A DNA stretch of 15,914 nucleotides from JBIICS01 sp044238735 (GTDB lineage: Bacteria; Bacteroidota; Bacteroidia; UBA4408). The stretch lies in the NCBI GenBank assembly GCA_044238735.1, contig JBIICS010000064.1, forward strand, positions 1-15,914, written 5' to 3'. The position numbers were made by a program, and so were the translations under genes. Each line of letters begins with the position of its first letter. Position 1 is the first letter of the stretch. Positions 1 to 7,169 of this stretch are shown one piece after another. Under the pieces are notes generated by a model. That model did no database searches. It was not told the DNA's origin and was given only the letters and a program-made list of their open reading frames with translations.

Positions 1-934
1 CGCCTAAAATATTTACCATTACGGAAGGGAATGTTATGGAGGTGTCTCCTAAAGGCAAGTTTAAAATAGCTCTCCAATGTTGTTCGTATTGCGAGGTGTA
101 ATTGCCTTCTATACTTTGGTGGCCGCTGTTGTGAGGACGAGGAGCAACTTCGTTTACCAGTACTTCGTTGTTTTGGTCTACAAACATTTCAACAGCCAGT
201 AAACCAACTATTCCCATTTTTTCTGCAACATCTTTGGCTATTAATACAGCCTTACTTTCTATTTCTTTACTGATGTTTGCCGGAGAAAATAAAAATTCAA
301 CCAGATTGGCTTCCGGATTAAATTCCATTTCAACAGGAGGGAAGTGACTAATTTCCCCGCTTTCGTTACGTGCAATAATTACCGATATTTCCTGTTTTAT
401 ATCTACTAATTTCTCTAATACGGATGGCGCATCAAAAGCTTTATCAAAATCATCCATACTTCTTAATAATTCAACCCCTTTGCCATCGTATCCACCTGTT
501 CTTAATTTGTTTGCAAACGGAAAATGCGGTTCAAACGATTTTATTTCATGTTTATTGGAAACTAAAAAGTAAGGAGCAGTAGGTATGTTGTTTTCACGAT
601 AAAATTCTTTTTGTAAACCTTTATCTTTTATGGTTTTTAATACTTTGGGCTGAGGGTATACCCGTTTTCCTTCGCTCTCCAGTTTTTCCAATGCCTCAAT
701 ATTTACATTTTCAATTTCAATGGTAATTAAGTCACATTCTTTACCAAATGCATAAACGGTATCGTAATCGGTTAATGAGCCATTGGTAAATTTCTGACAC
801 AAGTGTTTACATGGGGCGTGCGGATCGGGGTCCAATATGCTGACTTGTAAATTTAAATTAATGGCTTCCTGCATTAACATACGCCCAAGCTGACCACCAC
901 CTAAAATTCCGATAGTTTTATTTAGATAACTCAT
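1..934 (-). CDS. purK: 5-(carboxyamino)imidazole ribonucleotide synthase PurK (3' end cut by window edge)
   Basis: PurK carries out the ATP- and bicarbonate-dependent carboxylation of aminoimidazole ribonucleotide to N5-CAIR in de novo purine synthesis, and its product feeds PurE. I translated the minus strand from the ATG at 934-932. The protein begins MSYLNKTIGILGGGQLGRML, with the N-terminal dinucleotide-fold motif GGGQLGRM at residues 12-19. It continues with ATP-grasp features, including an acidic ITIEIENVN stretch, TGGYDGKG, and VEMFVDQNNEVLVNEVAPRPHNSGHHS. The last visible residues are SVMVNILG, a motif expected shortly before the C-terminal domain, so about 311 of roughly 380 residues are present and the C-terminus lies beyond position 1. 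The gene diverges from hpt across 62 bp. I did not find an exact TAnnTTTG box for it. PurE is not in the window. Confidence 0.96.
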   Translation of the reverse strand, partial: MSYLNKTIGILGGGQLGRMLMQEAINLNLQVSILDPDPHAPCKHLCQKFTNGSLTDYDTVYAFGKECDLITIEIENVNIEALEKLESEGKRVYPQPKVLKTIKDKGLQKEFYRENNIPTAPYFLVSNKHEIKSFEPHFPFANKLRTGGYDGKGVELLRSMDDFDKAFDAPSVLEKLVDIKQEISVIIARNESGEISHFPPVEMEFNPEANLVEFLFSPANISKEIESKAVLIAKDVAEKMGIVGLLAVEMFVDQNNEVLVNEVAPRPHNSGHQSIEGNYTSQYEQHWRAILNLPLGDTSITFPSVMVNILG

Positions 935-996
935 TAAAATTTGGTTTTTAACTTATTTGAGCCTAAAATTACTAAATTCGTGCTTTGTGGTTGTAT

Positions 997-1539
997 ATGA
1001 ATAATAACCAAACAATAAAAATTTACGACAAACAGTTCAATCCTTATTTTTCTGCGGAAATTCTTGATTCTGCGGTTAGTAAAATTGCCTCCAAAATAAA
1101 TACTGATTTTTCCTCTAAAAACCCTCTGTTTCTTTCGGTTTTAAACGGTGCATTTATGTTTACCTCCGATTTGCTTAAAAAAATTAACATCGAATGTGAA
1201 GTTAGTTTTATTAAAATGTCTTCTTATCAGGGTACGGAAAGCTCCGGTGATGTTAAAACGGTAATGGGTTTAACACACGATTTAAATAACCGACATATAA
1301 TATTATTGGAAGATATTGTGGACACGGGTAATACTATCGATGCCCTCATCCAAATAGTTAAAATACATAATCCGGCCTCTGTTAAAATTGCGGCCATGTT
1401 TTATAAACCAAGGGCTTTTACAAAGAATTTTAAGATTGATTATGTGGGTATTGAGATATCCAACGAATTTATTGTGGGGTATGGATTAGATTACAACGAA
1501 AAAGGAAGAAATTTATCAGAAGTATATAAAATTGTATAA
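997..1539 (+). CDS. hpt: Hypoxanthine(-guanine) phosphoribosyltransferase
   Basis: This cytosolic purine-salvage enzyme transfers the ribose-phosphate of PRPP to hypoxanthine or guanine to give IMP or GMP. The 180-residue protein shows the type I phosphoribosyltransferase pattern: SVLNGAFMF at residues 47-55, the SY pair of the flexible loop at 76-77, the PRPP-binding loop EDIVDTGNT at 105-113, and the C-terminal hood segment NEFIVGYGLDYNEKGRNL at about 155-172. The length is typical. I chose the ATG at 997. An in-frame TTG at 985 would add only MWLY, which looks unlike a protein terminus and sits in the presumed promoter region. The adk gene starts 10 bp after the stop, so the two are probably co-transcribed and link salvage to nucleotide interconversion. 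Confidence 0.96.
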   Translation: MNNNQTIKIYDKQFNPYFSAEILDSAVSKIASKINTDFSSKNPLFLSVLNGAFMFTSDLLKKINIECEVSFIKMSSYQGTESSGDVKTVMGLTHDLNNRHIILLEDIVDTGNTIDALIQIVKIHNPASVKIAAMFYKPRAFTKNFKIDYVGIEISNEFIVGYGLDYNEKGRNLSEVYKIV

Positions 1540-1549
1540 AAAATAAAAT

Positions 1550-2125
1550 ATGTTAAACATTGTATTATTTGGCCCTCCGGGCGCAGGAAAAGGAACACAA
1601 AGCGAAAAAATTATAGCAAAATATAAACTGGTTCATATTTCAACCGGAGATTTGTTTCGCAAGCATCTAAGCGAAGGAACCGAATTAGGTTTGTTGGCAA
1701 AAAAATACATGAACGAAGGTCATTTAGTTCCGGATGAAGTAGTAATTGGAATGGTGAAGGAAAAAATTAACGAAAACCGCATGGTTAGCGGATTTATTTT
1801 CGATGGTTTTCCGCGCACCGTGCCTCAGGCAGAAGCCTTAGAAGGTTTTTTAAAGCAAATTAATGCCCAGATTAATGGTATGGTTGCGCTTGAAGTAACT
1901 GAAGACGAACTTCGTGCCCGTTTATTGGAACGTGGAAAAACCAGCGGCAGAGCCGATGATCAGGACATGGAAAAGATTAATACCCGAATTCAGGTTTATC
2001 ACAACGAAACAACACCTGTAGCCGAATATTACAAAGCTAAAGGTAAATATCACGGTGTTTATGGTATTGGCGCTATCGATGAGATTTTTAATAATATCTG
2101 TGTAGAGATAGAATCGTTGAAATAA
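1550..2125 (+). CDS. adk: Adenylate kinase
   Basis: Adenylate kinase catalyses ATP + AMP to 2 ADP in the cytosol. The 191-residue protein has the P-loop GPPGAGKGT at residues 8-16, the AMP-binding STGDLFR at 31-37, the signature DGFPRT at 85-90, and a short LID beginning RGKTSGRADDQD at about 128. The LID lacks the four zinc-ligand cysteines and the roughly 27-residue insertion of long-form enzymes, so this is the short type. The TRIQVYHNETTPVAEYY segment is the usual C-terminal arginine-containing helix. It follows hpt by 10 bp. In many Bacteroidota I would expect obgE next (from memory). Here there is a repeat tract and an unrelated dehydrogenase gene instead. Confidence 0.97.
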   Translation: MLNIVLFGPPGAGKGTQSEKIIAKYKLVHISTGDLFRKHLSEGTELGLLAKKYMNEGHLVPDEVVIGMVKEKINENRMVSGFIFDGFPRTVPQAEALEGFLKQINAQINGMVALEVTEDELRARLLERGKTSGRADDQDMEKINTRIQVYHNETTPVAEYYKAKGKYHGVYGIGAIDEIFNNICVEIESLK

Positions 2126-2196
2126 TTAAAAATATAATAAAGAACAAAGAAAAAAGAGAATAGACTGGTTCATGGATGATAGACGATATACTTTTT

Positions 2197-2270
2197 AACT
2201 CTCAACTCTCAACTCTCAACTCTCAATATCCAACTCCTACTCAAAACTATAAACTCAAAACTATAAACTC
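2197..2270. repeat. Compound tandem repeat: (AACTCTC)x4 followed by (AAAACTATAAACTC)x2
   Basis: Positions 2197-2224 hold four exact head-to-tail copies of the 7-mer AACTCTC. After an 18-bp interval that itself contains CAACTCCTACTC, positions 2243-2256 and 2257-2270 are two exact copies of AAAACTATAAACTC. The tract lies immediately upstream of the GTG start at 2280. A related but degenerate tract occurs at 5639-5702 in front of another gene. No coding potential is apparent. A slippage-prone microsatellite or a dispersed intergenic repeat family are both possible. Confidence 0.9.
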
Positions 2271-2279
2271 AATAAGGTT

Positions 2280-3215
2280 GTGCGTATACTATTAACTTCC
2301 ACCTCTTTTCAGGACACTCCTGGTAAACATCAGGAAATGCTTAAGGCAACAGGATATGTTGTGGATGTGCTTAGAGGACCTGTTAAAAAGGAGGTATTAT
2401 TGCCTATTATAGCCCAGTATGATGGCGTAATTTGCGGCGATGATGAATATACGGAAGACGTTATTGCGGCTGGTAAATCCGGTAAATTAAAAGTTATTTC
2501 CAAATATGGTATTGGTTTGGATAAAATTGATTTAAATGCAGCGAAAGCATTAGGCGTGCCGGTAACTAATTGTCCGGGCGTAAATCATACAACGGTTGCC
2601 GAACATGTTTTTGGTTTATTACTTAGTTTTTCCAAACATATACCTGAGGAACTTCAACATACTAAAAAAGGGGAATGGACTCGTTATACCGGAAGTGAAA
2701 TTTTTGGAAAAACCATAGGGATAATGGGTCTGGGTAAAATAGGCAAAGAAGTAGCTAAAAGAGCTGCTGCTTTTGGTATGTCAATTATAGCTTTTGATAA
2801 ATATTGGGATGAAGCTTTTGCCACTCCATATAATGTTGAAAGAGCTTATAAACCTGAAGATTTGTTTTTAAAAGCGGATGTTATCAGTTTAAACATGGAT
2901 TTAAACGCCGATACAAAACACATTGTATCGGAACAGGTATTTAAATCGATTTTAAAACCCAATGTGATTATTATAAATACAGCTCGTGGCGAACTGGTAG
3001 ACTTAAATGGTTTGATTTGGGCATTGGATCATAATAAAATTAAGGGTTATTTAACCGATGTTTTGGAAGAAGAACCCATGCCTTTAAATCATCCGCTTAA
3101 AAATTATTCTAACGTTTACATTACTCCTCATATTGGTTCCAGAACATTTGAAAGTGTTGAAAGGCAAGGGAGTATGGCGGTAGAAAATCTTTTAAATCAT
3201 TTAAAAAAGTCATAA
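2280..3215 (+). CDS. D-isomer-specific 2-hydroxyacid dehydrogenase (phosphoglycerate dehydrogenase-like)
   Basis: This is a cytosolic NAD(H)-dependent oxidoreductase of the D-2-hydroxyacid dehydrogenase family. The 311-residue protein has a split substrate domain surrounding a Rossmann domain. The dinucleotide motif GLGKIG is at residues 150-155, and an Asp at 173 ends the second beta strand, which favours NAD over NADP. The catalytic triad is visible as Arg236 (in NTARGELVD), Glu264/265 (in DVLEEEP) and His284 (in TPHIGS). There is no C-terminal ACT domain, so it is not a long-form SerA. The start is GTG at 2280, with AAGG just upstream at 2274-2277. The true substrate (3-phosphoglycerate or another 2-hydroxyacid) cannot be decided from sequence alone. 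It is flanked upstream by tandem repeats and downstream by a bidirectional terminator, so it is probably its own unit. Confidence 0.88.
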   Translation: MRILLTSTSFQDTPGKHQEMLKATGYVVDVLRGPVKKEVLLPIIAQYDGVICGDDEYTEDVIAAGKSGKLKVISKYGIGLDKIDLNAAKALGVPVTNCPGVNHTTVAEHVFGLLLSFSKHIPEELQHTKKGEWTRYTGSEIFGKTIGIMGLGKIGKEVAKRAAAFGMSIIAFDKYWDEAFATPYNVERAYKPEDLFLKADVISLNMDLNADTKHIVSEQVFKSILKPNVIIINTARGELVDLNGLIWALDHNKIKGYLTDVLEEEPMPLNHPLKNYSNVYITPHIGSRTFESVERQGSMAVENLLNHLKKS

Positions 3216-3217
3216 AA

Positions 3218-3240
3218 AAAGTGGCTTGCGGCCCCTTTTT
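3218..3240. terminator. Bidirectional intrinsic terminator between convergent genes
   Basis: An A-run, a GTGGC/GCCCC stem interrupted by one mismatch, a short loop and a run of five T lie directly after the dehydrogenase stop. Read from the other strand, the same hairpin is followed by a run of T after the DUF4197 gene, so it can serve both convergent genes. The GC core is short, but the flanking A:T pairs extend the helix. Confidence 0.75.
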
Positions 3241-3251
3241 ATTCTAAACTT

Positions 3252-3968
3252 TTAACCAAAAACTTTCTTTAATAAATCGGAAATCCTTGAAGCAGGATCT
3301 TTTCTTATTCTTAATTCTTCCTGTGCAACTAGTTTAAATAGTCCTTCCATTGCTTTTAATGTAACATACTCTTCTAAATTAGGATTTGCTTTTTTAACCA
3401 TGGGTAATTTATTGTAACGAGTTGCAAGCGGGTTCCAATATTTGGTGATCTTAACTTCGTTTAACGATTTAGCAACAATTGGGGCGAAGCTCGCTTTTAA
3501 GTCGTTGGTGGTTTTATCCTGCAAATATTTAGTAGCTGCGTTATCACCACCTTTTATTAATGAAACTCCATCTGTTAAACTCATAGAGGTGATGGCATTT
3601 ATAAAAATGGGAGCAGCCTCTTTTGCCGCTTTTTCAGCTGCTCTGTTAAGTTGCATCGTAAATTCATCCACTTGTTTGCTCATTCCTATTGCTTTTAATT
3701 TGGTTTCAACGTCCTTAACCTCTGGTGGAAAAGGAATTCTGATTAGATTGTTTTTATTGAAACCATCTAAAGCTGCCGCTTTTGTAGAGGAATTTTTTAC
3801 CCCAACGCTTAAAGCTTCTTTTAAGCCTTTTACAACTTCATCATTACTAATGTTAACTCCAACGTTGTTAACGTAGTTACTGGCGGCATTTATAACCGTG
3901 TTTAGGTTTTGTGAATTAGCCGCTGCACTAAACAATAACAGCGTTAAAAGTGTTTTAAGTATTTTCAT
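3252..3968 (-). CDS. DUF4197 family exported protein
   Basis: From the ATG at 3968 the product is 238 residues. It begins with a signal peptide, MKILKTLLTLLLFSAAANSQ, so it is probably periplasmic. The body matches the DUF4197 pattern as I know it: GLKEALSVGVKNSS near the start, then a helix-rich region with IPFPPEVKDVETKLKAIG, AAKEAAPIFINAITSM, a YLQDKTTNDLKASFAPIV segment, and a C-terminal YVTLKAMEGLFKLVAQEE helix. The molecular function of this family is not known to me. An alternative TTG at 3989 would add seven residues in front of the signal peptide. I rejected it because it would overlap the TAAGTTTG -7 box at 3987-3994. The gene diverges from cinA and shares its compact promoter region. 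Confidence 0.85.
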   Translation of the reverse strand: MKILKTLLTLLLFSAAANSQNLNTVINAASNYVNNVGVNISNDEVVKGLKEALSVGVKNSSTKAAALDGFNKNNLIRIPFPPEVKDVETKLKAIGMSKQVDEFTMQLNRAAEKAAKEAAPIFINAITSMSLTDGVSLIKGGDNAATKYLQDKTTNDLKASFAPIVAKSLNEVKITKYWNPLATRYNKLPMVKKANPNLEEYVTLKAMEGLFKLVAQEELRIRKDPASRISDLLKKVFG

Positions 3969-3986
3969 TATAATTGGTTTTCTAAT

Positions 3987-3994
3987 CAAACTTA
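3987..3994 (-). promoter_or_regulatory. TAnnTTTG -7 box for the DUF4197 gene
   Basis: The minus strand reads TAAGTTTG, an exact match to the Bacteroidota sigma-A -7 consensus. It is about 18 nt upstream of the ATG at 3968, which leaves a short leader. A convincing TTTG -33 box at 19-21 nt spacing is not visible. It nearly abuts the oppositely oriented box for cinA. Confidence 0.6.
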
Positions 3995-3997
3995 CAA

Positions 3998-4005
3998 TAA
4001 TTTTG
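3998..4005 (+). promoter_or_regulatory. TAnnTTTG -7 box for cinA
   Basis: The plus strand reads TAATTTTG, an exact -7 consensus, ending 14 nt before the cinA ATG. A weak ATTG at 3973-3976 could act as the -33 element with a 21-nt spacer. Only three bases separate it from the divergent DUF4197 -7 box. Confidence 0.6.
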
Positions 4006-4019
4006 CCAAAACTCGTTTT

Positions 4020-5261
4020 ATGCTTGCAGAGATAATAACTATTGGTGATGAAATTTTAATCGGACAAATAATTGATACCAACAGCGCTTGGCTCGGACAA
4101 CAGTTATCTCTTCTGGGTATTAAGGTTAATAAAATAACTTCTTTAAGTGATCAAAAGTCTGAAATCCTAAGAGGAATTGAATCCGCAATTCAAAATCATC
4201 AATTAGTAATAATTACAGGTGGTTTAGGTCCAACAAAGGATGATATAACCAAGCATACTTTGGCTGCTTTTTTTAATACCCAATTGGTTTTAAACCAGGA
4301 TGTTTTGCAGGATGTAACCGACATGTTTGCCAGTTTTGGAAGGCCTGTAACCGAAATAAACCGAAAGCAAGCCGAAGTTCCCGAAAATTGCATAACACTC
4401 AGGAACAAGCGGGGTACCGCTCCCGGTATGGCTTGGAATCTGAATGATAAATTGATATTTAGTTTGCCTGGTGTTCCATTCGAAATGAAATGGTTGTTCG
4501 AAAACGAGGCTATACCTCTTATTAAATCCACTTTTAAACTTCCGTCTATTGTTCATCAAACTATTTTAACTCAAGGTATAGGCGAATCGGCTCTGGCTGA
4601 TTTAATTGAAGCTTGGGAAAATGAACTTCCCCAAAACATCAAGTTAGCTTATTTGCCCTCGCCCGGTATGGTTCGTTTAAGATTGAGTGCTTATGGTGAT
4701 AATGAAACAAGTCTTCAACACCAAGTAAAAATTGAGCAGGATAAATTACTCCCTTTAATCGGGGTTCATCATTTTGGATTTAATGAAGATACACTTGAAG
4801 GAAATGTTGCCAAGTTGTTTGTAACTAAAAAAAGAACCCTGGCAATAGCCGAAAGTTGCACCGGAGGTAATATATCTCACAAAATTACCACAGTACCCGG
4901 TTGTTCGGTTTTTTATAAGGGAGGTTTTGTAAGTTATGCAAACGAAATAAAGCTCGATTATTTAAACGTAAAGCCCGAAACTATAAATAGATATGGGGCG
5001 GTAAGTAAAGAGGTGGTGAGCGAAATGCTTAATGGTGCCCATCAGTTTTTTAAATGTGATTATATTGTGGCGGTTTCGGGTATAGCTGGACCTGACGGGG
5101 GAACAGAAGAAAAGCCGGTCGGACTGGTTTGGATTGGTGTTTTAGGTCCTAATTATTTCAATATCAAACAGTTTAGATTTGGTAACGATCGCAAACTAAA
5201 CATCGAAAGAGCTAGTTTAACGGCCTTAAATATGTTGCGACTGGCACTTTTAAATGAATAA
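4020..5261 (+). CDS. cinA: CinA family protein: MoaB/MogA-like domain plus nicotinamide-nucleotide amidohydrolase
   Basis: The full-length two-domain CinA has 413 residues. Residues 1 to about 170 form the molybdopterin-binding-like (MoCF) domain, with the start MLAEIITIGDEILIGQ, the motif ITGGLGPTKDD at 65-75 and FSLPGVPFEM at 147-156. Residues from about 258 form the CinA C-terminal domain, with AESCTGGNIS at 277-286, the GGFVSYANEIK segment at about 301-311 and AVSGIAGPDGGT at 351-362. In characterised homologues the C-terminal domain deamidates NMN and the N-terminal domain has ADP-ribose pyrophosphatase activity, giving a pyridine-nucleotide recycling enzyme; the competence role is historical. 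The ATG at 4020 follows a -7 box with a short leader. The rpmB gene follows at 75 bp but has its own promoter. Confidence 0.95.
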   Translation: MLAEIITIGDEILIGQIIDTNSAWLGQQLSLLGIKVNKITSLSDQKSEILRGIESAIQNHQLVIITGGLGPTKDDITKHTLAAFFNTQLVLNQDVLQDVTDMFASFGRPVTEINRKQAEVPENCITLRNKRGTAPGMAWNLNDKLIFSLPGVPFEMKWLFENEAIPLIKSTFKLPSIVHQTILTQGIGESALADLIEAWENELPQNIKLAYLPSPGMVRLRLSAYGDNETSLQHQVKIEQDKLLPLIGVHHFGFNEDTLEGNVAKLFVTKKRTLAIAESCTGGNISHKITTVPGCSVFYKGGFVSYANEIKLDYLNVKPETINRYGAVSKEVVSEMLNGAHQFFKCDYIVAVSGIAGPDGGTEEKPVGLVWIGVLGPNYFNIKQFRFGNDRKLNIERASLTALNMLRLALLNE

Positions 5262-5263
5262 TT

Positions 5264-5294
5264 TTTGTTATTAATTAAAAAAAGTGTACTTTTG
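5264..5294 (+). promoter_or_regulatory. Consensus Bacteroidota promoter of rpmB (TTTG-N19-TAnnTTTG)
   Basis: TTTG at 5264-5267 and TACTTTTG at 5287-5294 are separated by exactly 19 nt, matching both Bacteroidota sigma-A elements. Transcription should start around 5299-5301, which gives a leader of about 36 nt before the rpmB ATG. The promoter lies just beyond the cinA stop, so rpmB does not depend on cinA read-through. Confidence 0.85.
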
Positions 5295-5336
5295 CCTTCC
5301 AATAATTACATAGAAGAATAATTAAAAGTTTGAGTC

Positions 5337-5573
5337 ATGTCTAAAATTTGTCAACTTACCGGAAAACATGCAATGGTTGGAAACAACGTATCGCATTCAA
5401 ATAGAAAAACGAAGCGTCGTTTTAATCCAAATTTGAAAGTTAAAAAGTTTTATGTTCCAGAAACTGGTGAGTGGATTACCTTGAAAGTTTCTACTTCTGC
5501 AATGCGCACTATTGCAAAAAAAGGAATTATGAATGTTATAAAAGACGCTGTAGAAAAAGGCGTTATTTCGTAA
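5337..5573 (+). CDS. rpmB: 50S ribosomal protein L28
   Basis: L28 is a small basic protein of the large ribosomal subunit. The 78-residue product begins MSKICQLTGKHAMVGNNVSHSNRKTKRRFNPNL, which is the L28 signature, and continues with the KKFYVPETGEWITLKVSTSAMRTI core. Its length is normal. It sits between a near-ideal promoter and a strong terminator, so it appears monocistronic. From memory, many Bacteroidota have rpmG (L33), a small DUF4295 gene and ftsY immediately after rpmB. None of these follows here. Confidence 0.97.
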   Translation: MSKICQLTGKHAMVGNNVSHSNRKTKRRFNPNLKVKKFYVPETGEWITLKVSTSAMRTIAKKGIMNVIKDAVEKGVIS

Positions 5574-5595
5574 TAATTAACTAGTTTACTTCGAG

Positions 5596-5623
5596 AGGCT
5601 TTCGGTTACCGGAAGCCTTTTTT
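5596..5623 (+). terminator. Intrinsic terminator of rpmB
   Basis: AGGCTTTCGG at 5596-5605 pairs with CCGGAAGCCT at 5609-5618 (ten pairs including one G-T) around a TTA loop, and is followed by a T-tract. It lies 22 bp after the rpmB stop. Confidence 0.92.
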
Positions 5624-5638
5624 ATTTCTATATTTTTT

Positions 5639-5702
5639 CAACTCTCAACTCTCAATTTTCATCTAAAATCTATAAACTAAAAATCATAAACTAAAAACTA
5701 AA
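5639..5702. repeat. Second, degenerate copy of the AACTCTC / ATAAACT repeat tract
   Basis: CAACTCTCAACTCTCAA at 5639-5655 holds just over two AACTCTC units. It is followed by A-rich text containing three diverged TATAAACTAAAA-like units up to 5702. The order (AACTCTC units, then TATAAACT units, then the start of a gene) is the same as at 2197-2270, so the two tracts look like members of one dispersed repeat type. Confidence 0.8.
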
Positions 5703-5706
5703 ATGG

Positions 5707-5714
5707 TACTTTTG
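5707..5714 (+). promoter_or_regulatory. TAnnTTTG -7 box at the start of the CCA gene
   Basis: TACTTTTG is an exact -7 consensus and is identical to the rpmB -7 box, with the same following C. It ends only 6 nt before the preferred ATG at 5721, so the predicted transcript would be leaderless or nearly so. No TTTG is found at the expected upstream spacing. The region there is the A-rich repeat. Confidence 0.5.
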
Positions 5715-5720
5715 CGTGCA

Positions 5721-7130
5721 ATGCAAATAAATCTAAATCTGCCTGTTTTTAAAACAGTTTCGCAATGCGCAAACGAATTAGATATTCATTGTTACGTGGT
5801 AGGAGGATGGGTTAGAGACCTCTTGCTTAACCGGCCTTGTAAGGATCTTGATTTTGTTTCGTTGGGTAAAGGAATAGATTTAGCCCAATCGGTTGCCTCT
5901 AAATTGGGCCCGGGTATTAAAGTGCATATTTTTAAAAATTTTGGTACCGCTCAGATTAATTTTTCCGATTTCGATTTGGAATTTGTAGGTGCCCGAAAAG
6001 AATCTTACCGTCATAATTCCCGAAAACCCCTGGTAGAAAATGGTTCTTTGGCAGATGATCAAAACCGTCGCGATTTTACAATTAATGCTTTAGCTATCTC
6101 TTTAAATTCGGAAAACTACGGCGAACTAATTGATCCTTTTAATGGTTTAAACGATCTCGAAAACAAAATAATCAGAACCCCACTAGATCCTAATATTACC
6201 TATAGCGACGATCCTTTAAGAATGATGCGTGCGATTCGCTTTGCCAGTCAGTTAGGCTTTACCATTGAAGAAAATTCCTTTAATGCAATTTCTAAAAACA
6301 AACAACGAATAAAAATTGTATCTAAGGAACGGATTACCGATGAACTCAATAAAATTATTCTTTCTGATAAGCCCAGTGTTGGTTTTAAATTATTGTTTGA
6401 TACCGGTTTACTCGAAATCATTTTCCCTTTAATGGTAAAATTACAGGGTGTAGAAATTAAAAACGGTTTAGGCCATAAAGATAATTTTTACCACACACTC
6501 GAGGTTTTGGATAATTTATCGCTTAACTCCAAAAATTTATGGTTAAGATGGGCAGCTATATTGCATGATATAGCAAAACCTAATACAAAAAGATTTGAGG
6601 AGGGAACCGGTTGGACTTTTCATGGGCATGAAGACAGAGGCGCTCGAATGGTTCCCAAAATATTTAACGAACTCAAATTGCCTTTAAACGAAAAGATGAA
6701 ATTCGTGCAAAAATTAGTGGCACTTCATTTACGTCCAATTGTGTTGGCAAAAACTGAGGTTACCGACTCTGCTATTAGAAGGCTTTTGGTAGATGCAGGG
6801 GATGATTTAGAGGATTTAATGCTGTTATGCGAAGCAGATATTACAACCAAAAATCCCAACAAGCTTCAACGTTATTTAAAAAATTTTGAAATTGTTAGAA
6901 TAAAGCTAAAGGAAATTGAAGAAAAGGATAAGTTAAGAAATTGGCAACCGCCTATTGATGGCGATATTATTATGAAAACGTTTTCTTTAGATCCGGGCAA
7001 GGAGATTGGTATTATCAAAAATGCAGTTCGTGAAGCCATTTTAGAGGGAATTATTTCCAATAATTACGAAGAGGCTTTTCATTTTATGCTTAAGGAGGGT
7101 GAAAAAATCGGATTAAAACCTGTATATTAA
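5721..7130 (+). CDS. cca: CCA tRNA nucleotidyltransferase / poly(A) polymerase family protein with HD domain
   Basis: This class II nucleotidyltransferase most likely adds or repairs the 3' CCA of tRNAs. Numbered from the ATG at 5721 (469 residues), the nucleotidyltransferase head has GGWVRD at 28-33 and the metal-binding DLD at 42-44. RRDFTINA is at 116-123, and the nucleotide-recognition/neck motif DDPLRMMRAIRF is at 163-174. An HD phosphohydrolase domain follows, with FYHTLEV around 257-262, HD at 282-283 and HGHE at 301-304. The HD domain suggests added phosphatase or phosphodiesterase activity. An ATG at 5703 is also in frame, but the six extra residues overlap the TACTTTTG box and family members start near the VF(K) helix, so I prefer 5721. 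A poly(A) polymerase role cannot be excluded from sequence. Confidence 0.92.
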   Translation: MQINLNLPVFKTVSQCANELDIHCYVVGGWVRDLLLNRPCKDLDFVSLGKGIDLAQSVASKLGPGIKVHIFKNFGTAQINFSDFDLEFVGARKESYRHNSRKPLVENGSLADDQNRRDFTINALAISLNSENYGELIDPFNGLNDLENKIIRTPLDPNITYSDDPLRMMRAIRFASQLGFTIEENSFNAISKNKQRIKIVSKERITDELNKIILSDKPSVGFKLLFDTGLLEIIFPLMVKLQGVEIKNGLGHKDNFYHTLEVLDNLSLNSKNLWLRWAAILHDIAKPNTKRFEEGTGWTFHGHEDRGARMVPKIFNELKLPLNEKMKFVQKLVALHLRPIVLAKTEVTDSAIRRLLVDAGDDLEDLMLLCEADITTKNPNKLQRYLKNFEIVRIKLKEIEEKDKLRNWQPPIDGDIIMKTFSLDPGKEIGIIKNAVREAILEGIISNNYEEAFHFMLKEGEKIGLKPVY

Positions 7131-7145
7131 AGATAAATTTGATAT

Positions 7146-7153
7146 TATATTTG
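7146..7153 (+). promoter_or_regulatory. TAnnTTTG -7 box for the pRiA4b-like gene
   Basis: TATATTTG matches the -7 consensus exactly and ends 16 nt before the ATG at 7170. A TTTG -33 element at the correct spacing is not seen. Confidence 0.55.
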
Positions 7154-7169
7154 TACACAATTAAATTCT

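Noticed and set aside
2197..2270. CRISPR array
   Set aside because: The repeat units are 7 and 14 bp and contiguous, without unique spacers, so this is a microsatellite-type repeat.
3442..3876. 144-codon plus-strand frame antisense to the DUF4197 gene
   Set aside because: It lies wholly inside a recognised gene on the other strand and shows the hydrophobic low-information composition of a shadow frame.
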